Notes: generated by a model from the sequence alone, not told the origin. A stretch of 64,000 nucleotides of DNA from JBBQYA01 sp031412335 (GCA_031412335.1 JANOCT010000003.1:74943-138942), one strand, 5' to 3'. Shown: positions 8,662 to 18,769, counted from the stretch's first letter. A program made the numbers and translations.

Positions 8662-9525
8662 TTACAATTTATTTTGGGATAAAGGTTTAAATCTAATGGG
8701 AAAAGTATATTGAACATTTACTGGTTCACCGTAGCGGATGTCTGGAATAAAATTTGGTAAAGATCGAATTAAATTTAACGCTGCTTCGTCACATTGCTTG
8801 TTAAATCCACGCCTAATTTTAACGTCCATTACTTTCCCAGTTTTATCAACGACAAAATCAACATAAACAACCGCACTACGCTCCTTTGGCAAATAATTTG
8901 AATCAGGTACTTTCAAATTTTTATCTAAGTATCGAATAAGTTCCATTTCTCCACCAGGGAAAGTTGGCATTGACCCACCACAGCTAATTACTTGATTTAT
9001 AGAATCATTGGGAATGTAATCAAGAATTATTTGAGGCTTATTTTCAGCAACTATCTCTTTTTTTTTCTTTTTTTTCCTTCCCTTAATTTCAACCTTTTTC
9101 CCAACCTTTCGCAATTTTAAGGAAATAGAATCTTCATTTATTTTTTCAACAACGCCATCTACTTTTTCATTTTCATTTAAAATAATAGTCGTGTCTATTT
9201 GATTTTCAACTTTTTCTTTTTTAGTTTCTGTACAACTTAATAATGCAAAACAAGTAATAAAAAGCAACCTAAAACTAAATAATTTAGTTTGCTGAACTTT
9301 TTGTAATACTTGAATTATTTCAACTTTATAATTAACTTCAGATTGTTTTATTATTCTTCCACAAACTCGCCCAGCTGATTTAGTTGAAAAATAAACTTTT
9401 AGATCTTGTTCTGTAAACTTTGTAAAATCTATTACATCTAAATTACATGATCCACAATGAACTTTTTCAATGCCATCTGGAAAATCTAATTTCACAGAAT
9501 AAGGATCTAAAATATGTAAAGGCAT
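8662..9525 (-). CDS. TonB C-terminal domain protein with N-terminal Cys motif domain
   Basis: The C-terminal ~90 residues form a TonB domain ('FPGGEMELIRYLDKNL' through 'VDFVVDKTGKVMDVKIRRG' to 'NVQYTFPIRF'). The N-terminus carries the Bacteroidota pattern C-x-x-C ... VIDFT ... VCGRI, followed by one transmembrane segment (about residues 82-98) and a Lys-rich linker. It is probably anchored in the inner membrane and could energise a TonB-dependent receptor, though no receptor or ExbBD genes are nearby. The gene stops one base after the GNAT gene, convergent with it. Confidence 0.85.
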   Translation of the reverse strand: MPLHILDPYSVKLDFPDGIEKVHCGSCNLDVIDFTKFTEQDLKVYFSTKSAGRVCGRIIKQSEVNYKVEIIQVLQKVQQTKLFSFRLLFITCFALLSCTETKKEKVENQIDTTIILNENEKVDGVVEKINEDSISLKLRKVGKKVEIKGRKKKKKKEIVAENKPQIILDYIPNDSINQVISCGGSMPTFPGGEMELIRYLDKNLKVPDSNYLPKERSAVVYVDFVVDKTGKVMDVKIRRGFNKQCDEAALNLIRSLPNFIPDIRYGEPVNVQYTFPIRFKPLSQNKL

Positions 9526-9621
9526 TTGTTTTCAATTGATTTATTCAAAACGATAGCTTTTAAAATCTATTATTAATAACAAATTATACTTTAAAAGGAA
9601 TTTAAATCCTTTTATAAAATT

Positions 9622-10284
9622 TTACTTGGTTTGAATAGAACCATTTCCACTATTCACAGATTGTTTAGAAGATTTACCATTTCCTGAATTAATTAAACTT
9701 CCATTTCCTTTTAATTTAGCGATAAACTCTTGATCTGTATTGATAAAAACAGCACCATTTCCATCTTTTTGAACCATAACATTTTCTGATTTCAAATCCT
9801 TGGCATATAAAGCCCCATTTCCAGTTACTTGCATGGTTAAATTTTTCGCTATCCCTTCCAAAAACATAGCGCCATTTCCTTTTTTATTAATTGTAAGTTC
9901 AGATGCTGAAATTCCTTTTGCATCAATAGCGCCATTGCCAGAATGATTAATACTCACAAGTTGCGGCAAAGTAACCTGAATACTGATTTTACTCTTTTCT
10001 AAATAATCCTTTCTTAGTTGATCACTACCTGATATAATTAATGTATTATCACTTACTGTAAACTTTATATAATCAACCAAATTTTCATTTATTTTTAATT
10101 GAATATCAAAATCATCACCCACTTTAACATCTACCTTATCATTAAGCTCAACAACGTTTATTTTATTAAAATCACTTAGCTCAATTTTCTTTTCGATTAC
10201 TTTTAATGATCCAATTATTTTATTGGTTTGTGCTTTTACACCTATAGAAATGGTTAAAATTAAAAAAAATAGAAAATTTTTCAT
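9622..10284 (-). CDS. DUF2807 (head GIN domain) secreted protein
   Basis: A signal peptide (residues 1-18, ending GVKA) is followed by a beta-helical DUF2807 domain with repeated 'GNGA' turns (SGNGAIDAKG, KGNGAMFLEG, TGNGALYAKD, DGNGAVFI). DUF2807 proteins are common and often multi-copy in Bacteroidota. Their function is unknown; a surface or periplasmic adhesin or auto-transporter-like role has been suggested. It is likely transcribed with neighbours on the minus strand. Confidence 0.85.
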   Translation of the reverse strand: MKNFLFFLILTISIGVKAQTNKIIGSLKVIEKKIELSDFNKINVVELNDKVDVKVGDDFDIQLKINENLVDYIKFTVSDNTLIISGSDQLRKDYLEKSKISIQVTLPQLVSINHSGNGAIDAKGISASELTINKKGNGAMFLEGIAKNLTMQVTGNGALYAKDLKSENVMVQKDGNGAVFINTDQEFIAKLKGNGSLINSGNGKSSKQSVNSGNGSIQTK

Positions 10285-10434
10285 GTTACTGTTTATTGGT
10301 TAAGGTTAAAATTTGTTAAATATAATTCTTTTTTTATTTGAGTTGTAAAATTCTGCTTGGCAAAATTTTTATCGATTAAGGCGAATTATACCCTATTTTT
10401 ATATTAAAATTTTACCTAGATTCAATAAAAAAGT

Positions 10435-10791
10435 TTAGTTTTTATATCCCATAGACAAACCAGTATCTCCGGTTACTTTTAATTGAACATCTACCGTGTC
10501 CGAAGATTTATTACTAATAACCAAAGCTGTATTTCTATCAACCGATACTTTTAAAGAGTTTTTTGGCTTCACGATTTGATATGAATGTGTTCCTCCATCA
10601 ATTGGAGCTTTGTAAACTTCTAACTCTTGTTTAGAGATATTTTTTAAAGCCACTTGAAAAGATCCATGTTTATTATCTCCTAATACAAAACTATCTTTTG
10701 GTTTAATAGTAGTTTGAGAGGTGAGTGAACAGGCAGAAAACATGGTTAATAAGACCAATGCTGCGATGACAATTAAGAGTTGATTTTTCAT
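10435..10791 (-). CDS. Small putative lipoprotein of unknown function
   Basis: The 118 residues begin with a lipoprotein-type signal peptide (LLTMFSAC, Cys at about 21). The mature part is beta-rich with a 'TYQ/HSYQIVKPKNSLKVSVDRNTALVISN' stretch reminiscent of small immunoglobulin-like folds. No family was recognised. It lies upstream of the DUF2807 gene on the same strand, which may mean a shared envelope role. Confidence 0.7.
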   Translation of the reverse strand: MKNQLLIVIAALVLLTMFSACSLTSQTTIKPKDSFVLGDNKHGSFQVALKNISKQELEVYKAPIDGGTHSYQIVKPKNSLKVSVDRNTALVISNKSSDTVDVQLKVTGDTGLSMGYKN

Positions 10792-11067
10792 GTTAGTTTT
10801 TTATATTTTGTATTAAGCAAATATGAAATACTTCTAAAAATGTATGGGCGCAAATCATAATTTGAGACATAAGAAACAAGTATCAAAATCTCAAAAGGGT
10901 ATCAAATCTGAAAGAAAATGGCTTTTATTTGGCTTTAACAAAGAATTTGATCAATGAAAATTTATTGATTTGAATCTATATTCCATACCAAAACAGAAAA
11001 TTTAATCTTAGATTTCTATAACCATTTATAAAAATCTTGAATTAAAAGATTTCAAAAAGAGGAATTT

Positions 11068-12291
11068 TTATAATCCGGCGATGTAATCTTTCGGAATAAG
11101 TCCGGTAGATTTTTTAAAAGCCCGGTTGAATGTAGCTTTAGAATTGAAACCACAATCGTAAGCAATACTGAGTAAGGTAAGTTTCTTTTGTTCGCCAGCC
11201 TTCAATTTTTCTTTTACTGCTTCCACTCTAAAATTATTAATAAAATCATTGAAATTTAATTGAAACCCTTGATTGATAACTTTAGATATAATAGATGCAT
11301 TAGTTTGTAATTGTCTGGCGAAATGCATTAACGACAGTTCCGGATCTTCGTAAATTTTTTGAGAATGCAGCAATTCGAGTATTTTAGATTTCCATTCTAG
11401 GAGTAATGCATCATCTTCCTTTTCTTCAGTTTGTTCATTTTCTATTTCAATAATTTCACTAGTTTCATGTTGCCCAGAAGTAAAATTCGGAGATGATTGC
11501 AAATACAAAATTGGATTCTGACTAAGCAAATTAACACTAAAAGATACTTTGGTTTCGATGGAATTAGAATAACCTGTAATGGCGATATAATAAAAAATGA
11601 TTGCGAAAGAAAAGAAAAACCACCAACTTCCTATGTAAGAATTTACCTCTGGAAATATAAATCCAATCAAATAAAAACCAACCTGAAAAAGCTGCATAAA
11701 TAAAAAAGCTGTTAAAAAATTTCGTACCCATTTAAAAACTACAACATCGGCATAGCTGATGACCTGAACCATTAGCTTTTTGTATAAATTATAATAGCGG
11801 ATAGATATAAAAAAGTAGAATAACATGGAAATCAATCCCGTTTTCTGATACCAGGATTCAAAATCTTTATCCTGCCCATCAGCCAGGAAATAATAGTTTT
11901 TTAGTATTATTTTATCTGTAACAAACATGACCAAACAATAAACTAAATAAAAAATACCTGGCAATAAGTGAAGCCAATCTCGTTTCCCAAACCGAAAAGT
12001 TGGATTCAATAAACTTTGAACATAAAAGAAAATAACTGGCCCCATGAAATATAAATGCTGCATTGGGACATAAAATAATATATCGCGATACGGTTGATTA
12101 TCATACCAACCACCAAAACCAAGCATCCAGGGTGCAATAAATAATACACAGAGTAGTAGAAACAAACTCAACCATTTGTCAGAATTACGTTCATATAAAA
12201 TCCCTTTTCTGAAAAGCAAAACTGAATAAACCAATCCATGTACAAAAAATATAAGTAAAATGGAACTGTAAAAACCAAAATCAAATTGCAT
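11068..12291 (-). CDS. AraC-family regulator with N-terminal membrane domain
   Basis: The first ~250 residues hold about seven hydrophobic helices, followed by a linker and a C-terminal AraC/XylS double helix-turn-helix (about 305-405; 'LSLLSIAYDCGFNSKATFNRAFKKSTGLIPKDY'-like signature). Such 7TM-AraC proteins are common in Bacteroidota and are thought to respond to an envelope signal. I choose the ATG at 12291; a TTG six codons upstream is also open. No neighbouring target gene is evident. Confidence 0.85.
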   Translation of the reverse strand: MQFDFGFYSSILLIFFVHGLVYSVLLFRKGILYERNSDKWLSLFLLLCVLFIAPWMLGFGGWYDNQPYRDILFYVPMQHLYFMGPVIFFYVQSLLNPTFRFGKRDWLHLLPGIFYLVYCLVMFVTDKIILKNYYFLADGQDKDFESWYQKTGLISMLFYFFISIRYYNLYKKLMVQVISYADVVVFKWVRNFLTAFLFMQLFQVGFYLIGFIFPEVNSYIGSWWFFFSFAIIFYYIAITGYSNSIETKVSFSVNLLSQNPILYLQSSPNFTSGQHETSEIIEIENEQTEEKEDDALLLEWKSKILELLHSQKIYEDPELSLMHFARQLQTNASIISKVINQGFQLNFNDFINNFRVEAVKEKLKAGEQKKLTLLSIAYDCGFNSKATFNRAFKKSTGLIPKDYIAGL

Positions 12292-12450
12292 AGCGTTAAA
12301 AGTAAACAAAGAATTTTAGAGGGAATATTTTCTTGGCTTCAAATATTTTAAGAATCAAATCATTGAAATTGTGTTTCAATCAATATAATTACAAAAAACT
12401 GATAAAAATTTTTCTTAGTAATTTCTAGCTTTAATTATTTTTTTTAATTC

Positions 12451-12491
12451 AAAAAAAATCCCCAGCCAATTTACTCAGCTAGGGATTTTTT
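12451..12491 (-). terminator. Rho-independent terminator at the end of the fad cluster
   Basis: AAAAATCCCcAGC pairs with GCTaGGGATTTTT around a short loop, with an A-run on the plus strand side that becomes a T-run for minus-strand transcripts. It lies 16 bases after the acyl-CoA dehydrogenase stop. Confidence 0.75.
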
Positions 12492-12506
12492 ATTTATTAA
12501 TACTGT

Positions 12507-14300
12507 TTAAAAAGAATACTTATTTGCTTCAATTAATTTAGCAGCAATTCTTCTTCTTGCTTCTTTGGTATTGTAAGGGGCAACTTTTGTAAATCTTTTC
12601 AATCCCATTAACATCGCACGTTGCTCATCTCCTTCAGCAAAAGAATTTACAGCATCTTTTCCAGAAATGGACACATGGTCAACTGCTTCCTGCAAATAAA
12701 TACGCATCATATCTAGTTGATCTGCACAAGCTGCTTCTCCTTTTTGCGAAACTAATTTTTCTGTTCTTAAAATCGTTGATTCTAAAACATACGCATAACT
12801 CGCCATATCGGCAATATTCATCAGCACTTCCTGTTCTTTTGCCAAAGTCATCATGTATTTTTGTACGGCAGCTCCAGCTACCATTAACGTTGCTTTTTTT
12901 ATTCCTTTCAACACTTTTTTCTCAGCAGCAAACAAAGAATCATCTTCTGCTTCAAAATCCGGAACTCCCATTAATTCTGATGCAACTGCTTGCGCCGGAC
13001 CCATCAAATCTAATTCACCTTTCATAGCTCGTTTCAACATCATATCTACTGTAAGCATTCGGTTTATCTCATTGGTTCCTTCAAAAATTCGGTTTATTCT
13101 CGCATCCCTGTAGGCTCTATCCATTGGCGCTTCAGCACTGTATCCCATTCCTCCATAGATTTGAACTCCTTCATCCACCACATAATCCAACATTTCAGAT
13201 CCCCAAACTTTTAAAATTGCACATTCAACTGCAAACTGTTCGGTACTTTTTAATTTTGCTTTTCCAGTTTCCATTCCATCGGCAACCAAGGCATCAAAAG
13301 CATCATCAATGTTTTGTCCACATCTATAACTTGCCGATTCAATTGCATAAATCTTAGTTGCCATTTCTGCCAACTTATGCCGAATTGCTCCAAACTTAGA
13401 AATTAGAATGCCAAATTGTACCCGTTCGTTTGAGTAATTTACTGCTTTATTAACTACTGCTTTTGATGCTCCAATTGCAGCAGCAGCTAATTTAATTCTT
13501 CCAATATTTAAAATATTAACTGCAATTTTAAACCCATTCTGACGCTCAGATAAAAGATTTTCAACTGGAACTGGTGTTTCGTTAAAAAATACCTGACGAG
13601 TACTTGATCCCTTTATTCCCATTTTATGCTCTTCCGGATTCATGGTAATTCCACCAAAATCCTTTTCAACAATAAATGCACTTAAATTTTCATCGCTATC
13701 TATTTTAGCAAAAACAATAAAAATGTCTGCAAAACCACCATTGGTAATCCACATTTTTTGTCCAGTAATTAAATAATGCTTTCCATCTGGAGTTAAAACA
13801 GCTTTTGTTTTTCCTGAATTTGCATCCGAACCAGAATTAGGCTCGGTTAAGCAATAACTCGCTTTCCACTCACCAGTACCTAATTTAGTTACATATTTTT
13901 CTTTTTGAGCTTGGGTTCCATAATACAAAATTGGTAAGATGCCAATACCTGTATGAGCTGAAAGTGCGACTGCAAAAGAGTGACCTGCCCCGCAAACATC
14001 TGCAACCAACATAGATGTATTGAAGTTTTTGCCAAAACCACCAAATTCTTCAGGAATTGAAACACCCAAAATTCCCAATTCTCCTGCTTTATCCATCAAG
14101 CTTTGCATCAACCCTTCTTCTTGTGAATCAATTCGATCCAAATTTGGAAAAACTTCGGCAGCCAAAAAATCTTGACAAGTTTTTGCAATCATTAATTGCT
14201 CCTCATCAAATTCCTCAGGAATAAAAATACTTTGCGCATCGGTTTCTTTAATTAAAAACTCTCCGCCTTTAGTTGCTTTGTTTACTGTGGTAGTTTCCAT
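12507..14300 (-). CDS. fadE: Acyl-CoA dehydrogenase (FadE-like, long form)
   Basis: The 597 residues match the long (VLCAD/B. subtilis FadE-like) class, with an extra ~170-residue C-terminal domain. Motifs include 'CLTEPNSGSDA' (FAD contact), 'MWITNGGFADIF', and 'IYGGMGYSAEAPMDRAYRDARINRIFEGTNEINR', whose Glu is the predicted catalytic base. It performs the first oxidation of beta-oxidation, passing electrons to ETF. It is the last gene of a minus-strand beta-oxidation cluster and is followed by a terminator. A repeat-rich 283-base gap separates it from the thiolase. Confidence 0.92.
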   Translation of the reverse strand: METTTVNKATKGGEFLIKETDAQSIFIPEEFDEEQLMIAKTCQDFLAAEVFPNLDRIDSQEEGLMQSLMDKAGELGILGVSIPEEFGGFGKNFNTSMLVADVCGAGHSFAVALSAHTGIGILPILYYGTQAQKEKYVTKLGTGEWKASYCLTEPNSGSDANSGKTKAVLTPDGKHYLITGQKMWITNGGFADIFIVFAKIDSDENLSAFIVEKDFGGITMNPEEHKMGIKGSSTRQVFFNETPVPVENLLSERQNGFKIAVNILNIGRIKLAAAAIGASKAVVNKAVNYSNERVQFGILISKFGAIRHKLAEMATKIYAIESASYRCGQNIDDAFDALVADGMETGKAKLKSTEQFAVECAILKVWGSEMLDYVVDEGVQIYGGMGYSAEAPMDRAYRDARINRIFEGTNEINRMLTVDMMLKRAMKGELDLMGPAQAVASELMGVPDFEAEDDSLFAAEKKVLKGIKKATLMVAGAAVQKYMMTLAKEQEVLMNIADMASYAYVLESTILRTEKLVSQKGEAACADQLDMMRIYLQEAVDHVSISGKDAVNSFAEGDEQRAMLMGLKRFTKVAPYNTKEARRRIAAKLIEANKYSF

Positions 14301-14392
14301 AATTTATATTTTTACGTTAATTTTTTATCTTAATTTAATTCTTATTCTATTTTATCTTTTTTTGAACTTATTAATATTTAATTAAATTTTAA

Positions 14393-14575
14393 TTCGTGCA
14401 TTCGTGGCAAATTCTTTTCTATTTTCTTCTTTATTTCTTGGTAAACCTTCATTTTTCTTAGTGCCTTCGTGGTTCAAAAACGTATTTCAAACTATTTTTC
14501 AACAAATTCTAAATAAAATTTGTGAACCTTCTTTTAACTTCGTGCCTTCGTGGTTCAAAAGCCGTGGTTCAAAAG
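14393..14575. repeat. Degenerate short repeats with core GCCTTCGTGGTTCAAA
   Basis: Related units occur at 14393-14410 (TTCGTGCATTCGTGGCAA), 14458-14480 and 14538-14561, plus a partial CCGTGGTTCAAAAG at 14562-14575. The second and third share GTGCCTTCGTGGTTCAAAA. They fill the 283-base gap between thiolase and acyl-CoA dehydrogenase genes. A 60-residue open frame over the repeat is an artefact. Similar 'TTCGTGGTTCAAA' debris is, from memory, scattered in sphingobacterial genomes. Confidence 0.7.
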
Positions 14576-14582
14576 CTTTTGT

Positions 14583-15758
14583 TTAAAGCAATTCAAATAC
14601 TCCCGCTGCACCTTGTCCACTGCCTACGCACATTGTTACCATTCCAAATTTTTTATCCCGTCTTTTTAATTCATTAAATAATTGAACAGAAAGTTTTGCA
14701 CCCGTACAACCAAGAGGATGACCTAAAGCAATTGCTCCGCCATTTACATTTACTTTTTCAGTATCCAATCCTAATTCCCTAATTACTGCTAAAGATTGTG
14801 CAGCAAACGCTTCATTTAATTCAATTAAATCTATATCATCCTGTTTCATATCAGCCATTTTCAATGCTTTAGGTATAGCTTCCACTGGCCCAATTCCCAT
14901 AATTCTTGGAGGAACACCAGCCACAGCGTAACTTACTAATCTGGCAATTGGCTGCACATTTAATTCTTTCAGCATTCTTTCTGAAACGATTAATACAAAT
15001 GCTGCTCCATCCGAAGTTTGAGAAGAATTTCCAGCAGTAACAGATCCTTTCAACGCAAAAACCGGTTTTAATTTTGCTAATTTATCTACCGAAGTATCAG
15101 CTCGCGGTCCTTCATCCGTATCAACTACATATACTTTTGTCTTCCTTTTCAAATTCTCGTCCAAGTAATTTTCCTTTACATGAATTGGAACAACTCCATC
15201 TTTCAAATGTCCGTTTTTAATTGCTTCAATTGCCTTTTGGTGCGATTGAAAAGAAAACTGATCTTGATCTTCCCGACTTATTTTAAATTCATTTGCAACT
15301 GCTTCGGCTGTTAAGCCCATTCCCCAGTACCAATCTGGATTATCGCGCGCAACTTCATAATTAGGTACAATTTTCCAACCTCCAAATGGTATTGGCGACA
15401 TACTCTCAACCCCGCCTGCAAGAATGCAATCTGCCATTCCAGCCTTAATTTTTGCCGCCGCAATTGCGATGGTTTCCAAGCCTGATGAGCAATATCGATT
15501 CACCGTCATTCCCGGAACTTTATCTGTACTTAGTCCCATCAGCGAAATCATTCTTCCAATATTTAATCCTTGTTCTGCCTCTGGAGTCGCATTACCAACA
15601 ATTACATCATCAATTCGTGTATGTTCCAATTGTGGAAAATCATTCATGATACTTTTTACAACATCTGCTGCTAAATCATCAGGCCGGTAAAATCTAAAAA
15701 GTCCTCTTGGTGCTTTTCCAACTGCCGATCTTTTTGCTGAAATTATATATGCGTCCAT
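14583..15758 (-). CDS. fadA: Acetyl-CoA acyltransferase (3-ketoacyl-CoA thiolase)
   Basis: The 391 residues are of standard thiolase length. The acyl-accepting Cys is C90 in 'VNRYCSSGLETIAIAA'; the C-terminal 'NVNGGAIALGHPLGCTGAK' (catalytic His) and 'TMCVGSGQGAAGVFELL' (second Cys) are present. It releases acetyl-CoA in the last step of beta-oxidation. It sits between the fused HAD/hydratase and the acyl-CoA dehydrogenase on the same strand, so beta-oxidation is encoded as one cluster. Confidence 0.93.
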   Translation of the reverse strand: MDAYIISAKRSAVGKAPRGLFRFYRPDDLAADVVKSIMNDFPQLEHTRIDDVIVGNATPEAEQGLNIGRMISLMGLSTDKVPGMTVNRYCSSGLETIAIAAAKIKAGMADCILAGGVESMSPIPFGGWKIVPNYEVARDNPDWYWGMGLTAEAVANEFKISREDQDQFSFQSHQKAIEAIKNGHLKDGVVPIHVKENYLDENLKRKTKVYVVDTDEGPRADTSVDKLAKLKPVFALKGSVTAGNSSQTSDGAAFVLIVSERMLKELNVQPIARLVSYAVAGVPPRIMGIGPVEAIPKALKMADMKQDDIDLIELNEAFAAQSLAVIRELGLDTEKVNVNGGAIALGHPLGCTGAKLSVQLFNELKRRDKKFGMVTMCVGSGQGAAGVFELL

Positions 15759-15877
15759 TTTTTTGGGGTGTAATACGTTGTTTTTTAATGCTTTTACTTA
15801 ATATTCGTCTATACTAAATTATTTTTACTGTTTTTTATTTATAAATATTTGAGGTTTATCTCCTTATTTCTAAACTT

Positions 15878-18283
15878 TTAATTTCTTAAAGGTTTACCTT
15901 TTGTTAAAATACTTTGAATTCTTTCCAATGTTTTCTTTTCACCACAAAGCGATAAAAATACTTCTCTTTCAAGGTCTAATAAATACTGTTCAGTAACTAA
16001 AGTAGGTGCCGACAAATCTCCTCCACAAAGCACATAACCCAATTTTTGAGAAATCTTTTTGTCATGTTCAGAAATGTACCCACCCGAAAACATGGTATGT
16101 GCACCGGCATAAACCATTCCCAAACCTTGTTTTCCTAATACCTTTATATCCTTTCTTTGTACTGGTTTTGTATAGCCTGCTTCTGCTAATTCAATCGCTT
16201 TATTTTTTGCATCAGCCAATAATCTGCTTCTGTTCAATGTAATATCATCTTTTCCCTTTCTCAAAATTCCCATATCAAATGCCTCTTGTGCAGAGGTACT
16301 CACTTTTGCCATTCCGATTGTTAGAAATCGCTCTTTCAAATTATTTAATTCAATATCTCCATCTAAAAATTCGTCGGCAGCACGCAAAGCAAATTCTTTA
16401 CTCCCGCCTCCACCTGGTATTAGTCCTACTCCAAATTCTACTAAACCGATGTAAGTTTCTGCGTGCGCCTGCACTGCATCTGCATGCAAACACAACTCGC
16501 ATCCACCACCCAAGGCTAAATTAAATGGTGCTGCCACTACTGGAATTGAAGAATAACGAACACGCATCATTGTGTTTTGAAAAGATTTTATTGCAAAATT
16601 AATTTCATCCCATTCTTGCTCAACTGCTGCCATAAAAATCATTGCCAAGTTTGCCCCTGCCGAAAAATTTGCTCCGTCATTAGCCATTACCAAACCTCTA
16701 AAATCCTTTTCCGCTAATTCAATTGCCTTGTTTAAGCCTTGCACAACTTCTGCACCTATTGAATTCATTTTAGTATGAAATTCGCAATTCAGAATTCCAT
16801 CACCTAAGTCAGTAATTGTAGTACCAGCATTTTTCCAAACTGTTTTTGATTCCCGTATGGTATCTAAAATAATAAATGCTCCAGTTCCTGGAATTACTTT
16901 ATAACTTTTAGAAATTATGTCATAATATTTTTTTAACCCGTTTTCATTTTTGTAAAATGTAGTGTTTCCTGCGTTCACCATTTCATGCACCCAGTTTGCT
17001 GCTTCGTTTCCGTTTGCTTTCATAGCAGCAATCGTTTCTACTGCTCCCAAAGAATCCCAAACTTCAAACGGACCTAATTCCCAACCAAAACCTGCTCGCA
17101 AAGCATCATCAATTCGATATAATTCGTCCGAAATCTCCGGAATTCGGTCAGAACAATATTCAAATAATCCATAAAAAGACTTTCTGAAAAGTTCAGCGGC
17201 TTTATCTGTGCCTTGTTCAAAAACTTTCATGCGTTTTCTTACATCATCAATTGTTTTGGTAGCTTCCAAGGTTGATGATTTTGCTTTTTGCTGGGATTGA
17301 TATTCAAGCGTTTTTAAATTCAAGGAAAGAATTTCAGTTTCCCCTTTTTCATTTTTTGTCTTTTTATAAAAACCTTGCTTGCTTTTGTCTCCTAACCAAT
17401 TATTACTTTCCATTTTTGCCACATAATCTGGTAATTTGAAAAGTTCTCTCGCCTTATCGTCAGGGCAATTATCATAAATCCCTTTCGCAACCTTAATCAT
17501 CGTATCAAGTCCTACCACATCGGTTGTTCGGAACGTTGCAGATTTTGGTCTTCCTAATGCCGGGCCAGTATATTTATCTACTTCTTCTACCGTTAAGTCC
17601 ATTTCTTGAACTAAATGTAAAAGCGACATAATGCTATAAACTCCAATTCTGTTGGCTATAAATGCTGGAGTATCTTTACATAAAACGGTAGTTTTACCTA
17701 AATTCAAATCACCATAATGCATTAAAAAATCTACTAAAGCCTGGTCAGTATCAGGTGTTGGAATTATTTCCAACAATTTTAAATATCTAGGAGGATTGAA
17801 AAAGTGAGTTCCGCAAAAATTCTTTTTAAAATCATCTGATCTGCCTTCCGTCATTTGATTAATAGGAATTCCTGATGTATTGGAAGTAATTATACTCCCC
17901 GGTTTACGAAATTTTTCAACCTGCTCAAATACTTTTCTTTTTATATCCAGATTCTCAACCACAACCTCTATTACCCAATCATACTGAGCAATATCTTTCA
18001 TATTATCATCAAAATTTCCTGTGCTTAGGCGTTGTAAAACAGATTTGTGATAAATAGGAGAAGGATTAGTTTTGATTGTTGTATCAAGCGAAGTATTTAC
18101 AATTCTATTTCTAAATACTTTGTTTTCTGTGGTAATTCCTTTAGCAATATCATCGGCTGTAAGTTCACGAGGGACAATATCCAATAATAAAACTTCCACA
18201 CCAATATTGGCAAAATGACAGGCAATTCGCGATCCCATTATTCCGGAACCCAATACGGCTACTTTATTAATCACTCTTTTCAT
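15878..18283 (-). CDS. 3-hydroxyacyl-CoA dehydrogenase / enoyl-CoA hydratase fusion (FadN-like)
   Basis: The 801 residues carry the NAD domain first ('VAVLGSGIMGSRIACHFANIGVEVLLLDI', residues 8-36; Rossmann GxGxxG) and HAD C-terminal domains to about 420. The crotonase domain is last, with oxyanion-hole segments 'NDGANFSAGANL' and 'LALGGGCELCLHADAV', and 'PGGGGSKEFALR'. This order (dehydrogenase before hydratase) fits the FadN type rather than E. coli FadB. It begins six bases after the MarR gene stop, which suggests co-transcription. Confidence 0.9.
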   Translation of the reverse strand: MKRVINKVAVLGSGIMGSRIACHFANIGVEVLLLDIVPRELTADDIAKGITTENKVFRNRIVNTSLDTTIKTNPSPIYHKSVLQRLSTGNFDDNMKDIAQYDWVIEVVVENLDIKRKVFEQVEKFRKPGSIITSNTSGIPINQMTEGRSDDFKKNFCGTHFFNPPRYLKLLEIIPTPDTDQALVDFLMHYGDLNLGKTTVLCKDTPAFIANRIGVYSIMSLLHLVQEMDLTVEEVDKYTGPALGRPKSATFRTTDVVGLDTMIKVAKGIYDNCPDDKARELFKLPDYVAKMESNNWLGDKSKQGFYKKTKNEKGETEILSLNLKTLEYQSQQKAKSSTLEATKTIDDVRKRMKVFEQGTDKAAELFRKSFYGLFEYCSDRIPEISDELYRIDDALRAGFGWELGPFEVWDSLGAVETIAAMKANGNEAANWVHEMVNAGNTTFYKNENGLKKYYDIISKSYKVIPGTGAFIILDTIRESKTVWKNAGTTITDLGDGILNCEFHTKMNSIGAEVVQGLNKAIELAEKDFRGLVMANDGANFSAGANLAMIFMAAVEQEWDEINFAIKSFQNTMMRVRYSSIPVVAAPFNLALGGGCELCLHADAVQAHAETYIGLVEFGVGLIPGGGGSKEFALRAADEFLDGDIELNNLKERFLTIGMAKVSTSAQEAFDMGILRKGKDDITLNRSRLLADAKNKAIELAEAGYTKPVQRKDIKVLGKQGLGMVYAGAHTMFSGGYISEHDKKISQKLGYVLCGGDLSAPTLVTEQYLLDLEREVFLSLCGEKKTLERIQSILTKGKPLRN

Positions 18284-18289
18284 GCTTAA

Positions 18290-18724
18290 TTAATTTTGTG
18301 GTTTGTAATCTAGCGTTAGGCTATTTACCTGATTTAATAAATTTACTAATGATTTCTTTTCTGATTCAGAAATATGATTATTCAAATATTCGTTAAAACT
18401 TTTTACTACAGATTTTGCAATCGTTCGTTTTTCTTTTCCTTTTTGGGTAAGGTATATTTTTACTGATCTTTTATCTTCAGTTTGAGCTTTCCTGCTAATT
18501 AATCCTTGCTCATTCAAATTATTAAGCATTCTGCTTAAACTTGTTGCCCGTAAACCTAGCATTGAAGCAACATCTGAAACAGTAGTTCCTTCCTCATCAA
18601 TATTCATTAATAAATAACCTATCGATTGAGTAATTCCATGTTCAGAGGCAATCTGATTGTATTTATTGGCCATGTTCTGCCAAACAACTTTTAATACATA
18701 GTCAATTGTTTCCTGATGTTTCAT
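18290..18724 (-). CDS. MarR-family regulator of the beta-oxidation cluster
   Basis: The 144-residue winged helix protein has the MarR core 'GTTVSDVASMLGLRATSLSRMLNNLNEQGLISRKAQTEDKRSVKIYLTQKG'. Two copies of a 14-bp palindrome lie within 60 bases upstream of its ATG, before the fatty-acid genes. This is the arrangement expected of an autoregulated repressor that responds to an acyl-CoA or fatty acid, which is inference. It lies between the acyl-CoA synthetase and HAD genes. Confidence 0.9.
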   Translation of the reverse strand: MKHQETIDYVLKVVWQNMANKYNQIASEHGITQSIGYLLMNIDEEGTTVSDVASMLGLRATSLSRMLNNLNEQGLISRKAQTEDKRSVKIYLTQKGKEKRTIAKSVVKSFNEYLNNHISESEKKSLVNLLNQVNSLTLDYKPQN

Positions 18725-18732
18725 GATAACTA

Positions 18733-18746
18733 TTATGCAAGCATAA
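18733..18746. promoter_or_regulatory. Palindromic operator 1, TTATGCAAGCATAA
   Basis: Arms TTATGC and GCATAA are perfect around an AA centre, 8 bases before the MarR start codon. A second identical 14-mer is 37 bases upstream (center to center), so cooperative dimer binding is plausible. Confidence 0.8.
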
Positions 18747-18769
18747 CAAAAGTAAAAAATGAAACTGTA

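Noticed and set aside
14404..14586. 60-residue frame between fadE and fadA
   Set aside because: It is built from the short TTCGTGG/TTCAAA repeats and has no independent coding evidence.
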